Below the pieces are notes generated by a model. The model ran no database searches. It was given only the letters and a program-made list of their open reading frames with translations, and was not told the DNA's origin. The position numbers and the translations under genes were made by a program. Below, in pieces: positions 1 through 11,663 of a DNA stretch of 64,000 nt. Source of the DNA: Voacanga thouarsii (lineage: Eukaryota > Streptophyta > Magnoliopsida > Gentianales > Apocynaceae); assembly GCA_026120185.1 (NCBI GenBank), contig JANUWF010002353.1, forward strand, positions 124,001 to 188,000, given 5' to 3'. Each line of letters starts with the position of its first letter. Positions within the stretch are counted from its first letter, which is position 1.

Positions 1-486
1 TTAAAAGCATGTGTCCCCTTCTGAGATTCTAATGGTAAACTTTTTAACTAGGAAAACACCAAGCATGAAAACATACAGGACAAAGGACAAAAAAATAGGC
101 ATACTGAAGATCTAGATTTCACACACGTAAGGAGCCTATTGCTATTCATTATAATAAAACTCTTACTGTAGTTCAGACAACTGTAGCCGTGATGTACAAA
201 AGTAAGGACACTTTGGCACAAGAAAGATATGTGTAGTTTATAAATACCAAATGAACACCCCCCCGAAAAAAAAAAGAAAAAAAAAATCCCTTTCTGGTTT
301 ATACAGCTGTGTGGAGGTTATAAGAGGAACAACAAATTCCTCAAGGGAAGCCCTCTGTACACGAGATTCATTTAAACGGAAGATTACTAGGTGCTCCATT
401 ACCAGAACGAAGACTTTCCAACATCCATATACAAGACCAGACATTTGCATCAAGTTATGAGAAGAAAGAGAAATTGTGTACTTTAC

Positions 487-1356
487 CTTTTTCTTTTTGA
501 CGGGCTTAAGGATTTTGATAATGCATCTATCATTGTTGGTAACATTTACACCTTCAAAGACCTCACTGTACTTCCCCCTTCCCACTTTCCGAACAACCTC
601 ATAGTCATCTTGGTCACTGAATAAAAAAAATAAAAAAACAAATTAGCGACATATATACCCGAGCAAATATCATTGCAAAAATTTAGTTATGACATAAACT
701 TGCAAAAGATACACTTCAAAGAATAGAAAAACTCCAGCCACGGCCTTGTTGCATGTATAATACACCCCCTACCACCAACCTCAAAAGATTAGTTCTTTTC
801 TCCATTTAAACGACTCTCAACCTATTAGTTATCATTATTATACCAGGGTTACCCTTTTGTTGTTCATTATGCCTGTGCCTTTACCGACCTGTGAAAAGAA
901 TGATGTTGAAGTCATGATCCTATAGCTACTAGATTGGTTTAAAATGTAATGAAGTAAAAAATTTGATACAAATTGCTGCAGATAAACAAAAACCGGCTCT
1001 GCTCTAAGCTGTTTCAGGCCTCAGCACAAAAATACATAGATACAGCAATTCAATCCCAGTCCAGGCTACAGCAGAAGCCTCAACATACACACAAATAGAA
1101 ACAACTATCGAAAATAACCATATAAAACACTGTAGATAACCAAACCCAAAGCGAAACCTATTAGAATTAATCCCCCGGACATCAAAAAAGCTATCCCACA
1201 AAAAAAAAAAAATCATGCATGAACTCTGGGGTATAAATTAGGGTTATGAAGATCGTTAAGCACGGTTTACCCCCATTGAACGGCGTGGGATTCGTAATCC
1301 CAGTAATCTCGAGGACGGTGAACATTGATGTCCGCGTAAACTCGAGCTTGAGACAT
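487..1356 (-). CDS. CK2A: Casein kinase 2 catalytic subunit alpha, exons 1-2 (partial, left copy)
   Basis: Exon 1 is 1271-1356 (ATG at 1356, 28 codons plus 2 bases, ending in a GT donor). Exon 2 is 487-616 (130 bases, ending AAG before a GTAAAG donor). The conceptual product starts [20 protein letters not shown] and continues through [20 protein letters not shown] to the basic cluster KPVKKKK. These are the N-terminus, glycine-rich ATP loop and Lys-rich segment of CK2 alpha, a constitutively active nuclear and cytosolic Ser/Thr kinase that works as a tetramer with CK2 beta. Both exons are open, unlike exon 2 of the right copy. The remaining exons must lie left of the window. If they are there and intact, this is the working gene of the pair. 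Confidence 0.9.
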
Positions 1357-1847
1357 AGCTATGAGGGGATTGGAAGATGATTCTACGGCTGAATCAATTA
1401 GAACTTAGCTAGAGTGTGACTGAGTGGGTTGCCGACACCAACATCATCAGTTAAAAATCATGGGATGGATGCTTGCTTTTTCTTTCGCAAAGGTATGAAC
1501 TTGGTCCTCGATCATAGAACTACCAAAAATCAGGTATGGACTGAATATTTCACCAAAATGGAATTTTTAGTACTAGTTTTTGAAAATGGAATTTTTAGTA
1601 CTAGTTTTTTTCAGAAAAAGTTTGAATGAAGAGATTGAGAATTGACAACAGTACATCTTCAATTAAATTATTATCTTAAAAATTTTAAATTTCTTTCTAA
1701 TAAATATTAATTTGAATAGACTTTTTTTTAAATTTAATTATGAAGTTATTTTTTAAAAAAATTAAATTGGTCAAATAATAAATATGAAAGATTATGGGTT
1801 CGGATCCCTTGTGGGACTTCCTTAATTTAGATCTTTATACTCCCTCC

Positions 1848-2082
1848 CTTCTATAATATTAATCTTTACTGTTCCTAATAATAAATAGTCAAAAACTTTT
1901 AAAAAAATTTTAAAATTATTTTTATATTTTTATTTTTATTTATTATTCTCTTTTTTTTATTTCTAAAATATTTAAATAAAAATATTTTAAGAAGAAAAAA
2001 TATAAAATTATCTTATTTTTAAAAATTTTAATACGTATAAAATTAAATCAAACGACTTATATTATAAAATGGAGAGAGTAAT
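1848..2082. mobile_element. MITE-like element, left copy
   Basis: An AT-rich block of about 235 bases has inverted ends. The left end reads TACTCCCTCCCTTCTATAAT, and the right end read backwards gives TACTCTCTCCATTTTATAAT. It contains no coding capacity. It lies upstream of the CK2 alpha start and downstream of the TAF4 stop. The same element is at 20698-20932 in the other copy. Related ends occur at 8930-9384. Confidence 0.6.
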
Positions 2083-2941
2083 TTTTTTACTGATTAGAAC
2101 TACAAGACAGATTCAATTCGATTAAAAAGGTTATATCAAATTGAATCGAATTTAATCTGACATAACCTTTTTTATTGAGCCAAAAAAAAAAAAAGAAAAG
2201 AAAAAACAATAGCTCAATGATCACTGCAGTAGAAGAATTTAAGAACCAAAGAAAAAGCAGAAACAAAGTGTTAACCAAAGAAAGAAAGAACAAAACAGAC
2301 TGATTAAGGGGCACCATGCAACGAAATGAAAACAAGCGTACATATTTCAACCATCTCAAATATTGCTCACTCTACATGTCAATCCAGGAGAAAATTCTAT
2401 GCTGGCATGACTTGGTTAAAAGTCTATTTGCACGTATTTCACCTAGAGGACATCGATAATCCATGACTCAGCTAACAAGATATATACAACCCCAAAAGAT
2501 GGACTACTAGGAAAAGATAATGATTTGCAGTTGCATAAGCTTTTTCTGGGATTTCAACATCAGAAGGTGGCCTCAAGCCAAATCCTACAAACATTTGGTG
2601 AAGCAGCCCTGCACCATCAACAATGGAATTGCAGTTTGCCCTAGAAAACCAAAATTCAGTTAGCTGAGGAGGACATACTTCTTCCATCCTAACCACTTCA
2701 AATTTTGTTATGCTTTAATAAATCCCCAGCGCCTGTTAGCACCTGTTTGATGCACAAATCAAAAAGCACACCACTAAGCAGGGTGAAAGGTTCAATGCTG
2801 GATTCACAAACAGTTGGATTAATTTCCACGCAAGCTGCACAGAAAACCAGATCACATTACCAAGAAGTTGAGGGGAAATTTTTTTATGCAGTCATCTTTT
2901 TGGGAGATTAAGCCATTGCTGCCTTGGTAATTCCAACTCCG

Positions 2942-4673
2942 TTATTCTGCTGCAGAATCATTATGGATTTTTTCATACAACCGATACATTAGTGTCGATT
3001 TTGACATTTGCGGCTCCCTTTCTAGGACAGCTATCACATCCTTAACAGATATTCTGCGTGTCACCTTAGAGGGAGGCACAATAACTTGATTTCTTCCAAC
3101 TTTTCTAACTGCCCCTGCACAAGAAATCAGTAAGGAGCGCCAAAAAGAAAAATGACATCTAAAGAAGCATATCCTAGAAATGACAATTGAGGTTATCAAT
3201 AAACAGATAGATTGAAGGTAATCCAACACCACCAGCATCTGGGGGTGAGGACAAATTACAAATAAAACTCTACACATCATTATTAAGATTGTAAAAGAAG
3301 TAAATGTTACTGAACAAAAAGCAGTCATGTGCACAAAAAGAAATAGATTAGCACAAGTACGAGAATAAAGCCAATTCTACACTATTAAGCCTGCGTCATA
3401 AGCAAAGTCAAACAACCCAAATTAGAAGATATAGGAGAGCTGAAAATGCTCAGAAGGCAGCTCGATTGCTAACAGAACTTCATTGACCTTAATCAAATCC
3501 TCTGCACCTACCATGACAAACTTCCCAAAATATATCAGATGGCTCTAATTTTTATTGTACTAAGAGGAGGAATCTACGAGGTTATAGGGATCACAGCAAA
3601 AACATGGAAGTCAAATCGTGAATGATGTGCACTCAGACGGTGCCAGAACTATAATCAATGTTTAACAGTAACACTGCACACGCCTAACCTTCTTCGGCCC
3701 TCCAATGTCTGGAGCCCAGTACACCAAGTTTGCTCTTTATGCATTCATATAATCAAAGCATTGCACTAGCTTATCTCCGGCTGCCTCTCTGTTTTGGTTA
3801 TTCTGTAAGCCAATATGGATCCCTTATTTTTTTGTCTGGAGGAAGGAAAAAGGAAAAGAGGGAGTGGGGTGGGGTGTGGAAAGCTAAATCAAATTATCTC
3901 TCTCATTTCAACACTAGATGAATCTCCAAATCAGACCTCAGTAGGTAAGTGATTATCAAAGCAAAATCCATCACCGTACATAATGTCTTTCTTCCCTCTA
4001 AAACTGGGATTGCTACTGTGTAAAATGCCAAAAAGACCACTATTCAACTTTCATCCACTACCTTGGAATTTCATAAGATTCAAAATAGTCGACAAGTTGA
4101 GCTCAGAGAGATCAAGATCAGTTCACTTAGTAAGTAAAACTAAAAAGAAGCTTATAGCTAGCTTAATAGCAGTAGCAACAGCTTTCGGATAAACAGATAT
4201 CAGTGATAGATAGCCAAAGAACGAAATATACCAGGAGTGGTGGAAGAAGAAGACTGGCCCCTTTTGTCTGCTTCTTGGTTATCTCTTTTTGCTGATGACA
4301 CCTTTCGGCCAGTATCTTTTCCAGGGTGTGAACCAGATGCAGCATCAATTCCTCCTTCACGTTTCTGCCGGGCCTGCTCAGCCATAAGTTGCCATTTCGA
4401 GAACATGTCATCTCCTCCGACAGCAGCTCTGGCAGCGACATTTGCAGCAGTTGTACGCATCTTGTCATCTTCTTCCTTGTTTGCCTATAAATGCTTGGTC
4501 AGAGAGAACTAAAATATCTACAGCAGCAAAAGGATGGAGCATACAGTGTCTGGAAAAGAATAAAATGCTTCATACCTTTGGAGCTTTTGCACGACTTTCA
4601 TCTTTGTCCTTCTCACCATCAACTGAAGGATTACCTTCAGGCTGCTTAACAAGATGCAGAACGCCAGTTGAAT
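2942..4673 (-). pseudogene. TAF4: Truncated 3' fragment of TAF4 (last three exons)
   Basis: The fragment carries the last exon (2942-3114, ending at a TAA), the penultimate exon (4232-4484), and most of the exon before it (from 4576). All three are identical to the end of the complete gene at 21792-28787. Similarity stops at 4673, inside the third-last exon, so everything upstream of the KQPEG segment is missing. By chance the new junction supplies TTAG just before the codon for Asp, leaving a possible splice acceptor in the same phase. No promoter or upstream exon is visible, so expression as a TAF4 protein is unlikely. It is best read as debris at the end of a tandem duplication. Confidence 0.85.
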
Positions 4674-7057
4674 CCTAATTTAAAGTAGGTAAATTGTCAC
4701 CTCTAAACATATATTATTAAAAAGTAATAGGAGAGTAGAATGGAGAAAGAGGGTGGAATAAGTTATCAAATTGAAGATTGTCTGTAGACAAAAATAAAAA
4801 GTCAAGGTTTTTTTATATACTAAAAATTTGCTTTATAACTGGTTCTTTTTTTTCTTCCTCTTGCAATAGGATTCTAACTAATTAAATCATTGGCATACGC
4901 GTAGAATTGCCTTCTACTATTGTGGCTAGTTGTATTTGTATTTGGATTTATATTGTATTTTTATTTAAACATGCCTTTTGTGTTAATTTTAGTCATATTG
5001 TGTTTGAATCGAAATTACATTACTAGTTCTAATTTTATAGAACTCTAATTATTGTATTTTTATATATAACTAATAATCAACAAATTTTTATATGTTAATA
5101 AGTTTTTAAATAGGTTTCAGTCTAGATTAGGCTTTTGAGTTAGTTAAGCTTGAGTTTAAAAAAAGACATCATATAGGTTAATAGGTCAGACTCCGACTTT
5201 TAACCTACAATGTAGATGCAAGGCTATTTAGCCAAAATTGACCTAACTTGACCTATTTCAATCTTTAATTATGTCATTAAACTTTTGTTTTTTTATTGAT
5301 TGGAGAATTCGTAGCTGCTACCTGAAGATATACACAATGCTCATATTTCAAGAGGAGTTCAAACCTGAGACGTCAATATAAAATTTTTAAAACAAACTAT
5401 TTCGACTAGTTTAAAGAATCATTAAACTTAAACATTTAGAATAAATAATATTTCTCTAAGTAGGAAAGATAAAAGTAAAACATTACCAAAAGATCGACAC
5501 ATACTAATATAGAATTCAATATCTCGATTTAAATAAAAAACATTTTACCAGCCAAACTTTACCTCTTGGTCTCGATTTAAATTTTTTCTTTCCCACTAAG
5601 AACTAAAGTTCTTTAGACAAGCTTATTAATAATAATGAATAAAAGTTACCTATTTCGAATGTGTAACAAATCGGTGAATATGACCAGAGTTCGTCCTTAT
5701 GGGCTTTTTTTTCTCACAACAATTTCTGGCCCAAATCCTTCAAAGCGTTTTAATAGCTCCGGCCCAAGTCATTAGCCCAACAAATAATCCCTCTGTTTCC
5801 CTTTGAAAATTCTTCAATTCCTCCGGCAAAGCTTGCAAATTTCTATTATAGTTTTACATGACAATTAAATCCACTGTCTAAAGGATGATGGAGAAACCAC
5901 TGCTCTCATCATCCCTAATGAAATTTTAACTATGGTACTAGCATGATTCTGTGTCTTTGGAATGGTGGTAAGCCGAATAATTCTTGTCCGGACTCGATTT
6001 TGCATGAATCATGCTCATGTAATAGTCAACTCAAGCTTCTAGATCTTCTAATACACCTTCCGGCTTCCACAATATTCTCTGATATATTACAAAAAACGTA
6101 ATACGTGTTTACTATTATTAATTATTATGCATTTTTAGTAAATATATTATTAAATAAAAATGTGTCGAATATTTGTTAAATTATTAAGCATACATCGTAT
6201 TTTTAATAATGTAATAGAGAACGTGTTAGAAGATCCAAAACTGTCAAATGATTATAATTTAGTAGATATTCAATATATTCTTATATAATATTTTTATTGA
6301 TTATTATATATTTTTAGTTGTGTACACTATTAGATAAGAATGGTAAGAATCGGTAAAATTAATAGGTACATAATATATTTTTAGTGGTGTAATAAAGAGT
6401 GTACTAAAAGAATTAAAATCGCCAAATGGTGTATTAAAATTTAGTATAATTTACTTTTAATTTTCATACATTTAAATGAATAATCTTTTATGAGAATTGG
6501 TCTACAACAAAAAATATTAAACCCTATCGAGACAAGATAATTATGTTGTAGAAAACATATATAATATATCGGATAATAAATTTTTTAATTTGATTTTTTT
6601 TAATGATACCTAAAAAGCAAGGAAACACAAAAGTCCTCATTTATTGCTGGGGAGATAAGCTAAGTAATAATTTATAGGCATACCTGCCAACATCCACTAG
6701 AAAGAGGTGATGGAATTTTATGAGTGGGCAAATGACAATGATGCAAGCAAATTGGTTCAAGGCATTTTCCCATTTTCACACCGTTGAACTATTGGATTTA
6801 TAGGTCCACCATATTTTTCTTTTTGGCAAATTTTCTTCCTTCTTCTTCAATTCAATGCCCACCACCCGTTTGAGAATTGAAATTATGGGATCATAGTCCC
6901 GCTACTGACCTCCAGCTGTTGGCTCAATCCCATGTCCTAATCCCACAGAGGCCTCTATTTATTTCGTTCACTTCATTGACCAAGTCAGATACAAACAATT
7001 ACAAGGAAAAAACAGGAATACTCAATGGCTTATTTGAAATGAATTTTATAAAAATTT
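4674..7057. other. Intergenic AT-rich DNA at the duplication junction
   Basis: I find no gene here. The stretch begins at the point where the TAF4 match ends. Around 5300-5390 a short block (GCTACCTGAAGATATACACA, then GAGTTCAAACC) resembles one near 60925-60985 and contains a Pol III B-box-like core, so it may be an old SINE remnant. A diverged tandem duplication is noted separately at 6110-6440. Confidence 0.5.
6110..6440. repeat. Diverged tandem duplication, unit about 185 bp
   Basis: Two successive blocks share an ordered series of motifs. In each, a TTTTTAGT-containing AT stretch is followed by AATGTAATAGAGAACGTGTT or GGTGTAATAAAGAGTGTACT, then by CTGTCAAATGAT or TCGCCAAATGGT. The matching landmarks are about 185 bases apart. 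The units are well diverged and non-coding. Confidence 0.45.
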
Positions 7058-7380
7058 ACTCATATCATTCATATTTATCTGTTACAACTAAAATATTTTA
7101 ATATTTTTTTTATCTATCATATTTAAAAAAATTTAGATACTATTAATATTAATTTTACCGCTATACCTTTATATTAAATAGCTTTGAAAAATGAAAGTGT
7201 AATAACTTGAGAGAGAGAGTTGAATAAATAAAGTAAAAAAATAGTTGTAGAGAATATTAAATTTAAGGGTATTTTTGGAATGTATAAACAAAGTTGTATG
7301 AATGTAAAGAATTAACTAATTTTTCTTAAACTGTGTGAAGTAGTTAATTGTAACAGATAAATAGAGACGGAGAGATTATT
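7058..7380. mobile_element. AT-rich MITE-like element
   Basis: The element spans about 320 bases, with ATTTATCTGTTACAACTA near the left end. The inverted counterpart TAGTTAATTGTAACAGATAA sits near the right end, followed by a GACGGAGAGATTA terminus. A relative with the same architecture is at 56796-57122. Most of it is duplicated again at 7968-8266. It has no coding capacity. Confidence 0.55.
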
Positions 7381-7411
7381 AAATATATAAAGTTGATAAG
7401 ATATAAAAAAT

Positions 7412-7967
7412 TGTTATGAATTATTGGAATCTCCATTAATTAGTGGAGGCTCCACTAATTATGGATTTATGTGAATTATTAGAAGATTTTTATGGATATC
7501 CACCATTTAGTGGAGACACCATTAATTGAAGATGATGTATGCCATGATGTATTTCACTAATTAGAGCTCTATAAATAGAGCTATTCTCTAAGCTTGTAAT
7601 ACACCATCATTTTGTGAAAGAAATATTAGTGAAAGAAAGATTAGAGAAAGAATTGTGAGAGAAAGAAAGAGAGAAGTTTGAAGAGAAATTCTTGTGCAAA
7701 GAATAGTTAGAATTTTCTTAGTGTGTAGTGTGTAGATTTTATTCTAACACTACCCTAATTTTATAACACGTTATCAGCACGAGTCTCTACCGTTATTAAA
7801 GCCAGAAGACAGGTACGCATTTATTGATCTCGCTAAATTCGAATTTGTAGCCCTTGATATTTCTGAAAAAAAAAAATTATATGTCATACAGAAATGTATC
7901 TAAATGCTAAAAAAAAAAAAAAAAGGAGATCCATATGTCATGTGGATAAAAAGAAAGATTTGACCAC
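7412..7967 (+). mobile_element. Copia LTR plus PBS/leader fragment
   Basis: The LTR (7412-7768) starts TGTTATGAATTATTGG and ends TTTTATAACA. It contains a CTATAAATAGAG promoter-like box near 7570. It is followed at once by CGTTATCAGCACGAGTCTCT, the primer-binding/leader region, which runs to TTGACCACC at 7967. LTR and leader match the right LTR and leader of the element at 51504-56673, reverse-complemented. No gag or pol follows. At 7968 the sequence jumps into a second copy of the repeat that precedes the LTR. Confidence 0.85.
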
Positions 7968-8266
7968 CTATCATATTTAAAAAAATTTAGATACTATTAA
8001 TATTAATTTTACTGCTATACCTTTATATTAAATAGTTTTGAAAAATAAAAGTGTAATAACTTGAGAGAAAGAGAGTTGAACAAATAAAGTAAAAAAATAG
8101 TTGTAGAGAATATTAAATTTAAGAGTACTTTTGGAATGTATAAACAAAGTTGTATGAATGTAAGGAATTAACTAATTTTTCTTAAACTGTGTGAAGTAGT
8201 TAATTGTAACAGATAAATAGGGACGAAAAGATTATTAAATATATAAAGTTGATAAGATATAAAAAA
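7968..8266. repeat. Second copy of the 300 bp segment 7114-7411
   Basis: From CTATCATATTTAAAAAAATT onward this repeats 7114-7411 with only scattered substitutions, ending in the same AGATATAAAAAA tract. The two copies therefore flank the LTR/leader fragment directly on both sides. The segment is mostly the MITE-like element, lacking its left terminus. Confidence 0.85.
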
Positions 8267-8509
8267 AAAATATATATATATATAATATATTGTGAATAAA
8301 AAATTAAAAATATAAAAATTATATAAAATAATAATATATTTAAATTAAAATAAAATTTTAATTTAAAATGAGATTAAATAAGAATATTGACTTCATCTCA
8401 ATCAATTTCTATAGGTTGTGTTATATATACACGGTGTGCATGGCCGACCATGAATATCATCCTTCATTCTCATTTTCTTTACGGATGAAGTCGACCCCCA
8501 TTTCCAATA

Positions 8510-8528
8510 TATATAAATAAATAAATAA

Positions 8529-8562
<34 letters not shown>
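8510..8562. repeat. (TAAA)n/(TA)n microsatellite
   Basis: About six TAAA units pass into roughly fourteen TA units. Other TA runs in the region lie near 10122-10153 and 10599-10633. Confidence 0.9.
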
Positions 8563-8564
<2 letters not shown>

Positions 8565-8929
8565 TTTTTGTGTTTTGAAGATTTACTGTTGAATGAAAAG
8601 AAAATCTGTTCGAAATTATTAGTAAAAAATACTTATTGTAATGGTATGGTTCGAGGTTTACTTTCATCGAATATTTGTAAATTGTAAGATGAAAATTTTT
8701 ATATTTAATTTAGTGTAATTTTAATGTGGATCGAAAATGTTATAGACATATTTTAATATTTCTACGGAGTTTGATTAGATGAATTAATAAGGTATATGCT
8801 TATCTAAGCATCAAGTGATTTGCAAATTATGTGGCAATAGAATTGTATGAAAGGACCGGTTTATTAGTCATAGCTATAACATTGAAATAAGACGAATAAG
8901 TAAATTAGATTCAATATTTATTACTCCAT

Positions 8930-9384
8930 TCGTCCCATAATATAAGTCGTTTCAGACAATTTCACACATATTAAGATTCTTAAAAATACGGTGATTTTAT
9001 ATTTTTTCTTCCTAAAATACCCCTATTTAAATTTTGTTTGTAATAATAATTATGGGATTAAAAACTCATCTCGTTAGAAATAAGACAACTTTAAAACCCA
9101 CACAACATTCAAAATTGTAACCTTAAGCTTCTTCTGTAAAATTTTAATTTTTCCACCAAATGAAAATTAAAAAAGAGAGAGAGAGGAGTGAGAGTTATTG
9201 AGAGTCAGTAGACTTATAGAAAACAACAAACTTTTAGGAAACAAGAAAAGAGAGGAGAGAGAAAGGGAATGAACAAGAATGTAAAAATAGCTTTAAATTT
9301 TTTTTAAAAAGTTTTTAACGACTTATAATTTGGGATAGTAAAAATAATTTCAAACGATTTATATTATAGGACGGAATGAGTACT
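8930..9384. mobile_element. MITE-like element with about 30 bp inverted ends
   Basis: The left end reads TACTCCATTCGTCCCATAAT and continues ATAAGTCGTTT. The right end, reverse-complemented, reads TACTCATTCCGTCCTATAAT and continues ATAAATCGTTT. The interior of about 400 bases is non-coding and AT-rich, with a GA-rich stretch near 9170-9270. The ends are related to those of the element at 1848-2082. Confidence 0.7.
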
Positions 9385-9996
9385 TGTTAAAAAGAATTTT
9401 TAATTAATTGAATTACTATCGTATTAGAGTAAAAATATAAGAAACTTTGGAAAGAAGTGTCCGGAATGCGTTGCGCCAACTTTGCCAAAAACTTTTTTGG
9501 GAAATAGATGCAAAGCCTCAAAAGTTTGATACCAAATATTCAAATATAGATATTATGTGATAATTTTTTGTAAATAGAGTTGGTCGAGATGATTAGTATT
9601 GAGATTTTTATATAAAAGTCAAACTTTTTTATGAGTTTTTTTATTAATTAAAAAATTAAAAAAAGAAAAAATGCGACAATTCTTTGAACTGATGCTAATT
9701 TTACAGGTAATTACTGAAATCTAGTAACCTTAAAAGTTATAGAGAGTTTTGCACCTGTTGTTTTGGCATTAAAGAGACAACAAAAAGTGAATAGGAAAAT
9801 GGCAGAATCCCACGGTGCGATCCAGGAAATTGCCTAATCCACGGGAAAGAGCAGTCCAGGAAGCAAAGCCAAAGATGCAATTTCTTATTGCTTTCGTCTC
9901 TCTGTCCTCTTCCCTTCACACAATTCCACCGTCCCCTCAGTCCTTAGCAATCACTGTAGTGGTAATACTCCCTCTCTCTCTCTCTCTCATGTATAC

Positions 9997-10597
9997 TTGT
10001 CAATGGGTAGGTCTATCCGGATTCGATTCGATTCGTTTACCCGTTTAATTTATATAATTAAATTCGAATTCAGATATTATAAATTCGAACTTGATTATCC
10101 GTTTATCTCGATTAATTTAAAAATGTTATATATATATATATATATATATATAATTTAAGTTTTTAACTTAACATTTTAAGTTTTTCACTATTTAACTTTT
10201 TGGATGAATTGAGGATATTTTATATTATGTAATAATTATAAACTTATGGATATTTTGGTATTGTTGTTGTAAACTATTATTTAATACTTAGTTTGTAATT
10301 TATATGTGTTGTATGATATTATTATTTATGAATTTGGATTTTTTTATTATTGTAAATTTAAAATTTTGAGAATTTGAAATTGTAACTATTTTAATATTTT
10401 GTACAGAGATTTTTACATAGGAATATTATTTTTATAACTTAGAGTTTTCGGGTCAAATATACTCGACCCGAACCCGTCGAGTATAGATCCTTTTACTTCG
10501 GACTTGTCAGGTATATAGGTCGGCCTAATACCTCTTTTTGTTAAACGGGTCCAGATTCGAAACAAGGTGATCCGAACCCGACCCGACCCGTTCACAC

Positions 10598-10605
<8 letters not shown>
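9997..10605. mobile_element. Possible non-autonomous hAT-like element
   Basis: The left side carries CAATGGGTAGGTCTATCCGG followed by repeated GATTCG motifs. The right side carries GATCCGAACCCGACCCGACC and ends CACACCCA, so the outer ends form imperfect inverted ATGGGT/ACCCAT termini with ACCCGA-rich subterminal motifs. The interior is AT-rich and non-coding. The element class is a guess from the terminal motif style, and no target-site duplication could be defined because TA microsatellites flank the right side. Confidence 0.4.
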
Positions 10606-10637
<32 letters not shown>

Positions 10638-10639
10638 AC

Positions 10640-11550
10640 TAAATATTTAATAATGGAGAGACGGATTATTTTTTTATATATAATAATATTACAATTTTTA
10701 AAAATTTTAAATGACGAATGATAAAATTTTGAGAAGAGGCTACCAGCCCCTGCCTTCCTCTAGTTTTTTCACTAAATATATTGGTTTGGTTTCTAAGATA
10801 AAATAACGGATAATATAGAATTGTATAAGTATTATTTTTATTATTTTTTTATATTTTAAATGAATAATCATATTTAAATGAGTTATTTGGACAAAATAAT
10901 TTTATGGGCAAGGATAGAGTATTTATTTCATAGATAATGCGATTCAATATAAATTTTGCTTTTTATAGGTCAAACACTAATGAATGAGTTTTAAACTTCA
11001 TACGATTGGAAATTTCTCATTGTTGGGTAAATAATCTAATGTGAATCAAAGGTGGATAACATTCTCCAAATAGATTTTTAGTCCAAAGGATAATTGTTCA
11101 AGATCTTGTTTGATAAAACTGAAGTGTGAAGTCTCAATATTTAATTATTGTATATGAAAATTAATATTTAAAAGTTGAGTTTTGAAATTTGAAAATTCTA
11201 TTAATTATATGTTATTTTTACGTTATATTTTATTATAATTTAAATTAAATAAAAAATAATTAATATAATAAGAATTTATTATTAAATATTAAATATTATT
11301 AATTATTAAATAAATAATTAACTTATCAAACTTTAAACAAGATAATAAAAAAACCATAAAAAATTACCAACAAACTACTTATTTTCACCATTTGTATCAT
11401 TTATTTTTTTTATATTATTAACAAATTTTATATCTTTTTATATCACAATATTTTAGATTTTTTTGAACCGGACGGTGTCCGGTTTATTTTAAGATTTACA
11501 TGGCCCAATAATACAAAACATTAAAATATAACTTTTACCTAGTTGGACAT
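10640..11550. other. AT-rich intergenic stretch
   Basis: About 900 bases of AT-rich DNA between the hAT-like element and the promoter at 11551. I see no gene, conserved motif or terminal inverted repeat in it. Confidence 0.6.
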
Positions 11551-11559
11551 TTATATATA
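11551..11559 (+). promoter_or_regulatory. TATA box of the 4F5/ZNF706-like gene
   Basis: TTATATATA lies about 113 bases before the ATG at 11664. It is followed by a GC-richer stretch (CCCCCGACGGCGCAGGCG) that fits a transcription start and 5' UTR. No other TATA-like motif is as well placed. Confidence 0.5.
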
Positions 11560-11663
11560 CGAGAAGTCCCCCGACGGCGCAGGCGTTGGCAGAAGCAGAG
11601 AACAAGGGCCAAAAACCACCGAAGGGATAGTGGGGATTTTGTCTCTGAGATCAAAGGGCAGCC

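Larger units (their letters stand above)
1..4673. repeat. Left copy of near-identical duplicated segment
   Basis: This stretch matches 18850-23523 almost base for base. The differences I found are a C run near 258 (7 here, 9 in the other copy), an A/G change in the adjoining A run, and a C run at 574-578 (5 here, 4 in the other copy). The offset changes from 18849 to 18851 to 18850 across these sites. The match stops abruptly after 4673. It begins at or before the window edge, so the true left end is unseen. It contains CK2 alpha exons 1-2 with their promoter, one MITE-like element, and the 3' end of TAF4. Confidence 0.95.
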
